Shown here: positions 33,510 through 45,300 of the stretch, piece by piece
Position numbering within the stretch: position 1 is the first letter of the stretch
How the letters are laid out: every line of letters begins with the position of its first letter
Assembly (NCBI GenBank): GCA_010356995.1
Contig: ML996705.1
Coordinates: forward strand, 541,853-605,852
Source of the DNA: Trichodelitschia bisporula
Taxonomy: Eukaryota; Ascomycota; Dothideomycetes; Phaeotrichales; Phaeotrichaceae
Reading direction: 5' to 3'
Length of the DNA: 64,000 nt
Made by a program: the position numbers and the translations under genes
Notes under the pieces: model-generated
The model's database searches: none
Seen by the model: only the letters and a program-made list of their open reading frames with translations
What the model was told of the DNA's origin: nothing

Positions 33510-35441
33510 CTAACCCCCCAACGCCCTCCTCCACACCACCGCCGCCGCCGCACCCGCACAAACAACAGCCCCCAACGCAATCCACCCCCCAAGCCCCTCC
33601 CTCTCCTCCCCCTCCCCCTTCGGCCTCGCCTGCGCAGGGAACATAGCACACTCCGCTAGATGCACAAACACCTCCCCAATACTCCCCCACCGCGCACTCA
33701 CATGCATGGGCACCGCGTATCCCTCCCCCTGCGCCCACTCATCCGGCTGCATCTCCGCGCGCTGCATCGCCTTGTCCGCATCCGCTTTGGTCGCTACGAA
33801 AACCGCGGGACAAGACGCTAGCGCCGGGTACCGGGACCGGAGATCCAGGATGCGCGACCAGGAACTGGGGTCCGAGGAGTCGTAGCAGAAACAGAGCAGG
33901 TCGGCGGCTGTGATGCGTTGGGTGTGGGCTAGGATGGCGGGTTCTTCAGACCCGGGCTCGTGCAGGATTAGGTAGGCTTGCCGGCCGCCGCGGAGTTCGA
34001 CGGCGTTGACGGCGGCGCGGGGTTTTATGGTTGGTGAATAGGTGGTTCGGTGTGGGCGCGCGAGGAAGGCGTCGAGCAAAGCACTCTTCCCTGACCCGGG
34101 CGCGCCGAGGACGTACGCGCTGAAGACGTGGCGATCGGTCCTAGGAGCGGGTTTTGGCGAGGGGCGGTGGGGGCGTGTGGTGCGGAGGGCGGCGGTGGGG
34201 GAGGGTTCGAAGCCGAGGTACGCGAGGTATTCGAGGGTTGTGTGGGGGGTGGTGAAGGTTGTCATGCTCCATTGCGCGAGCCAGCCTTGTAGCGTGACGT
34301 AGCCGGCTTCGTTGTGGACTGTAGTTGAGGGGAAGGAGGAGTCGACCCATTCTGGGGGGAGGCCGGGGGTGGGGGCGAAGAGGGTTGCGAGTTCGGTGTC
34401 GTTTAATACGCCATCGCTGTCGCGGTCGTGGCGCTGGAAGAGATCGAGGAAGAATCTGTAGCCTGCGGGGGAGAGTTCGGTGGTGGAGTGCGCGGGGACG
34501 TCGTATTTTGGGTGCAGGAAGGTGGGTTTTAGGGATAAGGAATCGGTGTAGTGGAAGGAGCGCAAAAGGGCCCAGATTGTTTCGTGCCTGCCCGTTTCGG
34601 CGAAGTTTTTGTTGAGGAGCAGGAAGCCGAGCGCGGTTATGCCCGCGTCAGTGGCGCCCGCCGGGTCCAGACCCCGGATCGCGGATTTGATGGCGCTGGT
34701 TTCGGAGGTGTCGAGGGTGCGGCCGAAGGTGCGTTGCTGCAGGGCGAGGAGCTCGGTGTCGTCGAGGACGCCGTCGCGGTCGCGGTCGCAGAGGTAGAAG
34801 ATGCGTTGGAGGGCGGCGACGGCGGCGGGTTTTAACGCTGCTTCTTTGGCGTCGTAGAGGGGGGATATGGGGTGTGTGACGGCTTTTTGGCACAGGTAGA
34901 AGGCTTCGTTGACGTTCCTGTGCTCCTTTGCGGAGGTGCGGATACACGTGTCTATTTCCTTCCACTCGTTCATGAGGGGGAGCATTTCGTCGTCGATGAC
35001 GGAATCCGTGTCCGCCGCGGTGGAGGCATCGGATTTATTGGCGCACAGCACGACGGGCACGTTTACGCCCAGGGAGCGGAAGAAGGGCATCCAGAAGAGC
35101 CCGACGCGCTCGTAGGAGTAGTGATCTGAGTAGACGAGGAGGATTACATTCGCTTTGCGGAGTTCTTTGCGCAGCGCGTCGCGGTCCTGGGGGAGGGCGG
35201 AGGTGTCCGCGATGGTGGTGGTTACGTTGTCCGGGGTACCGAGGGTGGCCGGGAGGGTTATGGTGGGGAGTTTGGGCTGGATTTTGGTGGTGATGAAGAC
35301 GTCTTTTACGAGGCCGGTTATGAGGCTGGATTTGCCGGTGCCGTCGTCGCCGCAGACGCAGACGCGGACTGGAGGGGGTTAGTTTGATAGGGACAGAAAT
35401 GGGGGGTGAGAGCGTGGGAAAGAGATTTTACCTGTAGCCAT
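33510..35441 (-). CDS. gem1: Mitochondrial Rho GTPase Gem1/Miro
   Basis: Predicted 622-residue tail-anchored GTPase of the outer mitochondrial membrane, which regulates mitochondrial morphology and inheritance and associates with ER-mitochondria contacts in yeast. Exon 1 is 35441-35432 (ten bases), the intron is 35431-35369 (63 nt, GTAAAA...AACTAACCCCCTCCAG) and exon 2 is 35368-33510. The first GTPase domain has the P-loop GDDGTGKSS (residues 10-18) and NKSD (114-117). The EF-hand loops [12 protein letters not shown] (near 198) and [12 protein letters not shown] (near 318) are intact with all acidic ligands. The second GTPase domain has GAPGSGKS (425-432) and TKAD. A single C-terminal helix ([18 protein letters not shown]) with Arg-Arg after it is the tail anchor. 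Domain order and length match Miro exactly. Confidence 0.96.
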
Positions 35442-36326
35442 GATGGTTTGTGATGGCTTGCTGTGATTGTTGTATGCGTATTGACCCTATGCTATGAGGT
35501 ATGGTTGGTGTTTATGTATGAATTTTGGCGTGACGTTTATGAGTGGCTGGGCAGGTCTATGGGCACGTGATACTAGATGTTCGGGTTCAGGCCACTCTTT
35601 GATGCTGTCTCTGGTGACTTTCTGGATAGCCTTACTTGTTCTCTTTCTGCTCGAGACCCTATGGCGTTTGCCTGGTGTTCTAGGTAGCAGCTAGATATAT
35701 GATCCAGAGTCTTGACTTTAGACAGAAGGAAATCTTTCTTCCTCACAGTCACGTTGAGAGCAGATCATGTCGTCGGTTTGGATAGAGTTTGGCGGTAGAC
35801 ACAGAGTGGGTCTGGTGTAGCAGAAAGGAATCGGTCGCAACGTTCCCCCGGCTGACGGCCCGCACGCTGGGGCCTGCACTGACGGGCGCGCGGAGTTAGC
35901 GGTAGGAGAGTCAACACCACGTTGCTCGCCGTTTGTTAGACAAGTCTATCCAAATCATTGACGCCCATCCGTCTCTGCTTCTCGTGTACCTTCTTTGCGA
36001 CCTCCTCCCAGCCCTCTCCTCTCCCCTCCGCCCCATCATGTTGTAAGTCAATCAGGTTCCCATTTCCCCAAGCCACACAACTCGCTTTCCCCCCGCACTT
36101 TCTTCCCCTTGCGCCAATCCCATCCCCGCGTCGCAGCCACAGTGCCGAGGGAGACGCAGAACTCCCGTTGAACTTGCGCGTGGGTGGCTTGGGGGGAAGG
36201 GTGGAAGATACGGCAGTGCGGACGTGCAGTATGCGCAACGTCGGCGGAAGATCACCTGTTAACTTGAGCCGATACCGTCTCTTGTCACTTCGTCCCTTCA
36301 ATCTTCCCTTCGTCTCCGAGTCTTGA
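35442..36326. other. Divergent promoter region of gem1 and creC
   Basis: Holds the two promoters. An antisense frame at 36364-35936 (142 codons) overlaps the creC start and has no recognisable domain; I do not call it. The creC side is CT-rich. Confidence 0.55.
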
Positions 36327-38432
36327 ATGCTCAACTCATCAGCCATCTTCTCCCCCGTCCACATCCCCTACACTCACCCCACTCCAACCTCCACCCTCCA
36401 GCTGCTAACCAGCAGCGTCCTCCCCCCACCCCCAAAGTACCCCACAATCGCCACCACGGGTCCCATACTCGAGCCCAACAACACGCTGGACCCGACCACG
36501 GGGCCAGAGCACCAGCTCTCCGTCGGCGAAGGTGCGCTTCCCACCCACTCCCCACCACCAGCTATCTAACCCCCTCAAAGGCACCTACATCCCGCGAGAC
36601 ACCATCCTCCTCGCAACCCCTCCGCCTCACCCCTCCGAAACCCCCCCTCCAAACCCCAACCCGCTCGCAACAACCCCCCACCCCCCAACAAGCGGCACCA
36701 AGCTCTCCCTCGCCCGCCTACACTCCGCCCCAGTCCCGCGCCCCGAATCCCCCCACAGCCGCACCAGCACCTCCACCGGCGACGCAAGCAACCCCTCCTC
36801 CGCCCCCCCCGCCGGTCCCGCACCCATCTTCGGGTCCGGCAACCCGCTCCTGTCGCCCACGCCCGGCGCCACCCCCGTCCCCGCCTCCAAGCGGCGCAAG
36901 CCGAAGAGCAACATCGTCAAGAGCAACTCCAGCTTCATCAGTCGCGTCACCGTGCACGAGGGTTTAGCAAAACGCATTGCCGAGGCGGGGGCTGCGGGGG
37001 CGAGCGGGTGGGCGTTTGCGAACGTCAACCGCGCGCTGCAGTGGCTGGACCTGGGGGCGCCTGGGCGGGCAAAGCTAGACCCGCTGGTTAAGATCCTGTT
37101 TACGCGCGCGCATGCCCTGTGCCACGACGTCAATCCCGTGACGCGCAGTGCCGGGCATCTCGATGTGGCCGTGGGCTTCAGCACAGGGGATCTCATGTGG
37201 TACGAGCCCGTGAGCGGGAAGTACAGCCGGGTGAACAAGAACGGAGTCATCCACGCAGCGCCCGTGGCGGACGTGCGCTGGATGCCAGGGAGCGAGAACC
37301 TCTTCCTTGCGGCGCATGTAGATGGGAGTCTCGTGGTGTACGACAAGGAGAAAGAGGATGCGGTCTTTGTGCCTGAGTGTGCGGATGCGCTTACCCCGGC
37401 GCGGATCGTGGTGCGCAAGAGCGTGGGGAGTAAGAGCCAGAAGACGAATCCGGTGGCGTGGTGGAAGGTGAGTGCGCAGCGGATTAATGCGGTTGCGTTT
37501 GCGCCGGATGGGCGGAGGGTTGCGGTTGTGAGTGAGGATGGGTGTTTGAAGATTTTGGATATGCATCGCGAAGTGTAAGTGCACTCCCATCAAGGCGTCT
37601 CCATGGTGTAGTCGGTTATCACGTCGGTCTCATACGCTGTTATGATCCGGTCGAAGACTGGAGCGATCCGAAGGCCGCGAGTTCGATTCTCGCTGGGGAC
37701 ATTTCTTTTTGCCCTTCCCCATCACACCCTACCTAACCCCCTGGCCCTTCAACCCTAATTAACCTTTTTTTATCCAGCCTCCTCGACGTCTTCACCTCCT
37801 ACTACGGCGGCCTACTGAGCGTATGCTGGTCCCCGGACGGGCGGTACGTTATCACAGGCGGGCAAGACGACTTGGTATCCATCTGGGCCGTCGACGATGC
37901 CGCCCTCGTCGCCCGCTGTCAGGGACATAATTCGTGGGTCACGGCTGTGGCATTCGATCCCTGGCGCTGCGATGAGCGGAATTATCGTTTTGGGTCAGTG
38001 GGGGAGGATTGTAGGTTGTTGCTGTGGGATTTTAGTGTGGGGATGCTGCATCGGCCGAGGGCGGCGAGTGTGAGGAGGGCGGGTGGGGGGAGCATTGCCG
38101 GTGGGGTCGGGGCTGGGGGTGGGGTTGGGAGGGGGAGTGAGGCGCAGTTGACGCATTTGAGGAGCGGGTCTGCGGTTAGTGGGCGGAGTTTTTTGGATGG
38201 GGCGTCTGATGAGGAGGGGAGTGCGAGTGAGGAGGAACAGGAGATTGTGCATCCTGTTGAGGCGAGGGCGAGGACGGCGGTCCTTCCGCCGGTTATGGCG
38301 AAGTGTGTGGATGGGCATCCGCTTGCTTGGGTGGGGTTTGAGGAGGGGGGGGTGCTGGTTGCTTGTACGGAGGGGCATGTTAGGGGGTGGGATAGGCCGG
38401 TTGAGGGGGGAGGGGAGGGGGAGGAGGAGTGA
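36327..38432 (+). CDS. creC: CreC WD-repeat protein, CreB deubiquitinase partner
   Basis: Predicted 617-residue WD40 protein orthologous to Aspergillus CreC, which stabilises the CreB deubiquitinase in carbon catabolite repression (UAF1/Bun107-like role). Exons: 36327-36531, 36581-37574, 37778-38432. Intron 1 is 36532-36580 (GTGCGC...TATCTAACCCC...AAAG). Intron 2 is 37575-37777 (203 nt, GTAAGT...TATCCAG) and contains a complete tRNA gene. CreC-like marks are LPPPPKYP and QLSVGEGTYI near the N-terminus, then LLATPPPHPSE, the basic KRRKPKSNIVKSNSSFISRV, and FANVNRALQWLD. WD units follow, including LLSVCWSPDGRYVITGGQDD after the second intron. A low-complexity Gly/Ser/Glu region interrupts the last repeats, as in other CreC proteins. 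The exact first codon could lie elsewhere in the CT-rich leader. Confidence 0.92.
37597..37701 (+). tRNA. tM(CAU): Elongator tRNA-Met(CAU) with intron, inside creC intron 2
   Basis: Folded by eye. Acceptor GTCTCCA pairs with TGGGGAC, with discriminator A at 37701. The D arm is GTGTAGTCGGTTATCAC. The anticodon stem is TCGG/CCGA with the U31-U39 mismatch seen in elongator tRNA-Met. The loop reads CTCATAA once a 31-nt intron (37635-37665) is removed after A37. The T arm is GCGAG-TTCGATT-CTCGC. The intron contains TTATGA, able to pair with the anticodon loop as in other eukaryotic tRNA introns. The anticodon is 37631-37633. A T5 run at 37706-37710 can end Pol III transcription. The gene lies in sense orientation inside a spliceosomal intron of creC. 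Confidence 0.92.
37706..37710 (+). terminator. Pol III T-run after tRNA-Met
   Basis: TTTTT begins five bases after the tRNA 3' end, and a T7 run lies further on at about 37766-37772, next to the creC acceptor. Confidence 0.7.
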
Positions 38433-39840
38433 GGGAGGGAGGGGGGTTGGAGAGTGGGGGAGAGGGGAGGTGAGGAGGGAGGATAGTGTGTGGTGTAGGA
38501 TGTGGTATGGAGGCGAATGGGATGGTGCCTTGTGGCGCGGAGACGCGGGGTAAGAGTAGATTGGGAAGTTGTGCTCGATCGGGTATGGATCAGGGTCGGG
38601 GAAGCTATTTCGGGCACCGGTCAGGTGCGCCGGGAAGCGGACCGGTCGCCACGCGAGCGGGTGTCGGCACGGTATGTAGCACATAATGAAGCATGGCTTC
38701 TGGTTTGTAACTCCGAACTGGCTCGGGGTTAATCCCCTCTCCTTTGAACGGTTGCGATCACCGGTGCGATCGCTGGTAGAGCGCGGTTGGATATTAACGC
38801 CCACACCTACGCGGACGCTGAACCGGAGCTGCGTCGCTGCCTGTGAGGATCGACGGTGGAGTGAGAGGGGGGAAGGGGGGGTAATATATCGGCCGTTGAT
38901 GCGGGGTCGTAGGGTTTGGGGGTTGTGGATGGGATCCGGGGAACGGGAGCGAGGCTGGGTCACGTGCGTGGACGTCAGGCGCGCAAGGCTGGTATTTCCC
39001 AAACAACGATCGCCCGCAACCCGCTTCTAAACATCAGATCATTCTCCTAAGCCCAGCCATGGTAGCAGATGCTGGTGATAGAGCTAGACGCCGGTTGCAG
39101 TAGTACCTTTCTGAAGTCTCAACTCTAGAAGGCGTTAGTAGAATCCCACGACTCAAATGATGAAGATACCTCTCAGCATACTGAGCTTCGGTTAACCATC
39201 ACGTTCTTATGGAGTTTCACCATCGTCGGTACGTGCCGAATATGGCACAGGAGCCTCTGTGGAGCAGGCACTGAGTCTCCTATTTCGTATCTAGAGGGCG
39301 GACTTCGCATGTCTATTCCTTAGTCGCCCTTTCCATTTCACTACATTTGAAAAACGGAGGATGCCCAGAGAAGCGCGAGATAAAGTGTATGCCAGCCCTC
39401 CCTTACAAGCATGAGCTAAAGAACCTTCGATGTCGTCTGGGTAGAGTTGAGATCGTTGACTCCATTAACAGATCGCCGGATCAGGCTCCGGTTAGACTTG
39501 CCAATTAGGTAGTACTCATACGCGGACTCTGGGCAGCTAGTATAACCAGACTCCAGATGTGACCATCGCCTTTTTACACCCGAACTCTGCACTTCTCTCA
39601 GCTATGGTTCAGTCTCAGTAACGAAACAGCATCCCTTAGACGGGCTAATTGCCGACAGGTAGCTTACAAGTACATCCTCGCCACCACCAACGCTACCCGC
39701 TCTCCCAACTCCGACAGCCTTTGTCAACGACACGCCCATTTCCTAGACTCCGCAACAAGATATCCAATAACCAGGCCCCGCAAACACACCCGGAAGAGAC
39801 TGAAAACGTAGCTCGCTAAATAATCCAGTAATATAGTTAT

Positions 39841-39985
39841 GGAAGGAGCATTCACATGTAAGCCAGGGACATGATGTAATGAGTGCAAGATCGAAGGAAG
39901 GAGCAAAGGAGGACACTTGGCATCGTGCAATTAAATCTCGAGAGTCTCTTCATCTCTTCCTCTCCTCGTCTTCTACTCCAATCTT
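39841..39985. repeat. Dispersed repeat fragment, copy B
   Basis: Counterpart of 23673-23825; the same ordered blocks GGAAGGAGCAT, TGATGTAATGAGTGCA, GGAGCAAAGGAGG and TCTCGAG occur at similar spacing. The opening 20 bases also resemble 57986-58005. The element type is unknown. Confidence 0.6.
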
Positions 39986-40400
39986 TCAGTTTACAACAGA
40001 TGTTTTGCCCGTGCACGAGCTCCGCTCCCATCATCAAGTATCGATATCCTGTCCCCGCCCCATCGAACCACTTCTCCGGAACCCCGTACCCCGCACCGGG
40101 AAACAGTCTCCTTGCCCCCCTGGTCTGGGGGTTATAAACCCCGCACCCCCGAGCCTCCGCCTCCTCACGCCCCGCGGCGTTCTCCCCCTCATCCCGACTG
40201 CCCTTTCCCCAGCGTTCTTCTCCTCTCCTCCGTCCAGCTATGCTCGCCATCCGCGCGGAGCGACGGCGAGGCGAGGCAGGCACGCCACATGTAGCCGCGC
40301 GGAAAGGCATACTGTGTTACGCAGCACACAGCGTGGCAGAGGAACATAGACAACATAGCACAGGCAAGTAGCGTAGCAATTGAACAGCCATTAATTCAGC

Positions 40401-40445
40401 CTAGGCACACAATGATCTAGGCACACAATGATAGACACACACACA
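40401..40445. repeat. 16-bp tandem duplication and CA microsatellite
   Basis: CTAGGCACACAATGAT occurs twice without a gap (40401-40416 and 40417-40432), followed by a short (AC)n tract. Probably replication slippage. Confidence 0.9.
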
Positions 40446-40580
40446 CACTCATACATACTCACACGGGTATCCCTCTCAAACCGTACGCCCTCAAAAAACG
40501 CCATCGGAATCCATCTCGTTCTCATCCCGCTTCACTCTACTCCCTGGATCTCTACTCCGTCACCCCTCTCCTCCCTCAAC

Positions 40581-42380
40581 CTACTCCCCCCCAACACCCA
40601 CCCCCCGTCCCTCAACAACCTCCTCATAAAGCGGCAACCCGCCCTCCCCAGGCGCCCCCCCAACATCCCCACTCCTCACCGCAGTATTATAACTCGGCGT
40701 CCTAGCCAAAGCCTCCATATCATACACCCCCCCCCCAAGGAACCCGGGCACCGCAGCGATCGCCCCCGCGGGATAATGAAACGAACTCCGATTACTCGCC
40801 GCCCCGCTCCCCGGCTGCGCCCAACTCAGCGTCTGCGCCCAACTCGGCCCCGCCGCGCTCCCCCTCCTCGACGCATCGTGCGCGAACGGGGCGCTGATTC
40901 GTGCGTCGAGGGGGGGGGTCGGGGGGCCGGAGTGTGTCACGCCCGGGGGTAAAGAGGCGAGGCGCGCGTGCAGCGTGTGTGGGTTTGGATGAGGGGCGGT
41001 GAGTGTTAGGGCGGGGGGGGCGAGGGAGTCGGATACCGCGCCCACGAGGCTTGCGCCGCGGAGGTTTTCGTAAGAGGGGTTGCGGGAGAGCGCGGCGGCG
41101 GAGAAGGGCGTGTTTGCGCCGGAGAGGAAGGCGGCGGGGTCGATGTCGTCGTAGAGCGTGTCGAGGGTGTGGCGGCCGTAGGTTGGGGGGACGTCGGGCG
41201 CGGTGGAGGCGTGGGCGGGATGGTGGGGGTGAGAGAGGGTTAGAGGGGCTGTTTGGCCCATTTCGTCGACGGGGAGGGAGGGGGAGAGGAAGAGGTGCAC
41301 GAGGTTGCGGATTAGGAGTTGGGAGACGTGTCCGTCTGGGTTATGGAGGTTGACGTAGATCTTCAGATTGTGGTAGATGCGGATGTGTTCGCTCTCCACG
41401 CTCTGCCGGCAGCGGTTGAGGGAGCGCTCCAGGGGGAGGGTTACCCGGAAGTGGTGTGATTCGTCGGGGAGGCCGGTTGATTCTTCGGTCATGGGGGGGA
41501 GGGGCGTGGTGCCTGTTGGCATGTCCTGCTCGGTGGCGAGGACGACGGTGTCTTTTTGGTGTTGGCGTGCGCGGTCGGTGTGTAGTGTGACGCGCTCGAC
41601 GAGTTCCATGCGGATTTTGCCGATGGTGACGCCCTTGTGCAGCGGGCAGAGGGTCAGTTCGGCGGTTATGGCCGTGCCGTAGATGTAGTAGCGGGTGGGG
41701 AGGTAGATGTGGTACCAGAGCTTGTCGCGCCAGACATCCTCGTTGCTCTGCTTTTGTCAGCCTCGCGCCTTTCAAAACCCAACCGCAAGGAAAACGTACG
41801 TATGGCAGCGGCACCGTATCCGACACATCCCGCCCTAGCGTCCGAATCACACGGACATGCTTCGTCGCCGTGAGCGTCTTACTCATATACCCCCGATCAA
41901 TCTCAGCGTGCAAATCATAAACAATATACGCCCCCGGCAAGCCCTCCAAACTCTCCGGCATCGCGGGGTCAAGCGTGAACTTAAACGGCCACTCGTGGTT
42001 CCCCGGCGCAATCTTGTGCGTCGCGCCGCTGCCGCCTTCAGTCGGGTACAGCAGGCGTTCTTCGGATATCACGCTGCCTTTATCTCGGACGGCTGCGCCG
42101 GCTGCCCCGCCTTCCACCGGCCAGGACACTTTCCACTTGCCCTCGAGCCGTATGCGCACGGCCCGCACGTTCATGTGGTCCGGGCAGTTGAGGTGTAGTG
42201 TGCCCGCGAGCGTGGCGGGCTCGGCTTCGGCGGCTTCGCCCGTGAAGACTACGAAGGGGGTATCGAGGCTAGGGAGCGTTAGCTGTACGTCTAAAAGCAA
42301 GCGTGACGTCACGCCACTTACCGAATCTCAAACTGCTTCGGGAAGCGCGTCCTCGCGCCCCCGCTGAATACCCCCGCCAT
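40581..42380 (-). CDS. Alpha-arrestin with PY motifs (ubiquitin-ligase adaptor)
   Basis: Predicted 564-residue arrestin-related trafficking adaptor (CreD/ART type). Exons 42380-42322, 42268-41800 and 41747-40581 sum to an exact frame. Intron 1 (53 nt) is GTAAGT...AGCTAACGCTCCCTAG and intron 2 (52 nt) is GTACGT...GGCTGACAAAAGCAG. Arrestin N-domain: FEIRLDTPFVVFTGEAAEAE, RAVRIRLEGKWKVSW and the family core LDPAMPESLEGLPGAYIVYDL. Arrestin C-domain: NEDVWRDKLWYHIYLP, then CPLHKGVTIGKIRMELVERV. The tail is disordered, with PPTY near residue 363 and LPLY near the C-terminus, both ligands for WW domains of Rsp5/HulA-type HECT ligases. These adaptors drive endocytosis of nutrient transporters. I do not assign CreD itself, because several arrestin paralogues exist in moulds. 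Confidence 0.88.
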
Positions 42381-45300
42381 CTCACACAGCTGCGTGAAAG
42401 CGCGGGGCGGAGCGGACTTGCGGCGGCCGGTAGGATAAGCCTCGCGCGGCGGAGTCGGCGGACCAGAATCAGGATCAGGCGACGCAGAGGACGAGTGCTT
42501 AGCGATAACGGAATGATAACTCGGCGGACGACGGGGCCGCGGGAAACGCGCTTGCAGCGGGGAGAGGTATGACGCGGGCGCGGGCGCGGAGGGAGAGGCG
42601 TGGGTAGCCAGGGTGGGCGGGTGGTCGGGGGGATAAGGTTATATGGGAAGGCTGAAGGCGATGCTTTTTTTTCTGCACCCCCACCCTTGTTCGGGAGCGC
42701 AAGGCAGCGACGAAGATAATATGACGGAAGGATGGCGATTTGGCCGGCAGTGGGGGGTCTGGCTTCTAGCGTGGGACCGGGGGGGGGGAAGTATAGATGA
42801 GTGTGCTGGGGCTTCTGGACCGGTTGAGTGGAGCCCTGTGTGCGTGTGTGAGGAATTTCGGAGGGGGGGGGGGAAGCGAGATAGGCGCGATTACTGAGCT
42901 CGCAATATGTAAGTATTCGGCGGCGACTGGTCTGCGGTGCCGCAACGATGCCCTCTCGTCGAGGCCCGGAGCAATAAAGGCGGATCTGCGTCTGCCTTCT
43001 CTTCCCTTTCGCGGGGGAATTGCCTCTCTCGATCGGCGGTGACGAGCAAGGAGCCGAGAATGCCGATTGCTCTTGCACAAGGATATGCGCTCCTCCCAGG
43101 CAGCGAGCAAAAGAGCCTAGCCCGCGGCTTGGAGCACTATCACAGATTGCAATCTGTGCGCGGTCGATGACGCCAGGGAGGGGTAGGCGGGACCGGGGCG
43201 ATGGGCGGGACGGCGTAGAGTAGGCGAGCCGAGCGTCGAAAAGAAAGCCTTGCGTCCAAGCGCCGGCAAAAAATGTAGCTGTAGAACACAACGTCGTGGC
43301 ACAGGCTATGTCAACCGGCAGGCAGCCGTATCACAGGCTACGTCAACCGACAGCTGCGGGCAACTCTGCCACGCAAACGGGATCGGGACAGCTGCGCTCG
43401 TGGTCTGGTCTGGCCCGTTGGTAGCCGGTTCTCGCACGGGTCCGCTAGAAGCCCGATCCGGGCCTAGAGACGGGTGGCGGCGCTGGGCCACTCGGGTCGG
43501 CGGGTCGGCGGGGCGGCGGGGCGAGCGGTGACTAGAGTGGGCCGAGGCGTATTCTGTATGGTAGGGCGGAATGAGTGGGACGAGTTGGCGTGGAAGCGGG
43601 GGGATTATTTGTGAGCCACGGGCTGGACCGTGGATTTGTGAGAAAGAACGGGCTGGGCGAGGCCGGTTTGTTAAGCTGTGCCTGGAGGGCGAGGTCTGAG
43701 ATAACGACCGCTGGTGGTGAGATGGTGGTGAGAATGGAATGAGGTCAGTGGTGAGCTGGTGGTGCGACCGATTGCAGAAAATCCTTCAGCTATCAGACGC
43801 GGGCGACGCGCTCGTTACATATCTATCCTTCCCACGCAGGTCGCTCGCCAGCAAACGCCAGCCCGGCCATCGAAACGGGGCATTCGTGCCGTGTATCCCC
43901 CTTCGCCTCGCATAATCCATCGCATACCCACGCCCCGGGTACGCACTTAGCCTACCGTAGGTTGTTAAAGCGCTGAACAGGAAGCCACCTAGCCACCGGC
44001 GCACCCATCTCATGCCGTATTCAGCCCATCCATCACCACGTATCCCAGCCCGCCGGCAGCCTCATGACACCTCAAACCCCCCCCCCCCACGCTACAAAAC
44101 TAAGAAGGAAAAAGATCTTACCCCTCCCCAACAAATCCCACACATGCCATCCCAGCCCACGATCCATCCCCCTCCCAGGAACACGCACACCCCGCCCCAC
44201 GCGCACCGCACACCACCCTGCCCTAACAACCACTCCAAACACAAGAATAGGCCGCCATCCCCCCCACCAGGATCCCCACGCCTGCCCGAACAAGCGAGCA
44301 CGCTGCCCAGCCCACGTTCCCGGGAAGAAAGGACACTACTGACCGAGTTCTCAACACCACTACCGGGCCAGTATCCAGCACGCCAACAAAAAAAAGTGTT
44401 TTTCTTCTTCGCAATGTATGCGTAGCGAGGCAAGGTGAGGCACCACGATATCGCGCCCACACTGCACGTCGAAAACCCCCATCACGCCATGCGCGCCAAT
44501 CGTGCCCCGCCACACCCTGCCCGTCCCGCAGCCGGTATCGCTGCTTTAGTGGCCCTGCGTCAGAGGCCTGCGTCAGTGTCGGTGTCTCCATGCTGCGATC
44601 CTCCGATCTTGGCACGTCGCACGAAGGCGGCGCGGCCTGCACGTGTTGCCCGTCGCCAAGGCGTGTATATTAGGGCGGGAAGAGAGGGCAGGATGGGGCG
44701 GGATGGTTGAGGAAGGTATATTGGGGGCGTGGTATTGTGCTGCTGCCTTGAGCGGGGTTGGTGAGGGTGTGGAGGGGGGTCGTCATGTGATCTCGGAGTT
44801 GGAAGTCGGGCTCGGAGTTGCGCTAATGACGCGAGGTGAGGCACGGCTCGGAGTCGGTTCGGGGCCCGATGACCGCCTTCGGGATGCATGTCTGCCGATC
44901 TCACTGAAACCCACTTTACGGTACCTGACAGGGGCCGAGCGCCATGGTGCGCTTAGCAGCAGCGGCTGATTCCGCTAGCGGGCGAATTGGCGTGAGGGCG
45001 GAAGAGAACCGCGTACTACGGTAGTGTATGGCACACACTCGTTCTGGCGCCTGCCGGGCCCGGCATGATCACAAATACTTGACTTCGGCAGCGAGGCAGG
45101 ACGAGCCCCCGAGGTTCCCTCACGAGTTGGCGGAGTCGTTCGGTCGGGATCCAAATCTTCGGACCGATCGGTGAGTGACGGTGTCGGCATCGAGGCATGG
45201 GCCGGCCGGGTTCAATGCGAGTAGCTGAGTTGACAGACTAGGAGTGATTTGACAGACTAAGTTGAATTGACGAAATGGGGGCGGGGACGGACCTGACTGA

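Larger units (their letters stand above)
38433..40580. other. Convergent intergenic between creC and the arrestin gene
   Basis: No convincing gene. It holds repeat copy B (39841-39985), a perfect 16-bp tandem duplication (40401-40432) and a CA-rich microsatellite just after it. The short frames here are without support. Confidence 0.5.

Noticed and set aside
35936-36364. Antisense 142-codon frame over the creC start, with a basic helical end
   Set aside because: No domain, overlaps the creC start and its CT-rich leader, and no splice pattern extends it.
42781-42870. G-runs as a possible G-quadruplex regulatory element
   Set aside because: Homopolymer runs are common throughout this GC-rich intergenic stretch and are not placed at a promoter in a telling way.
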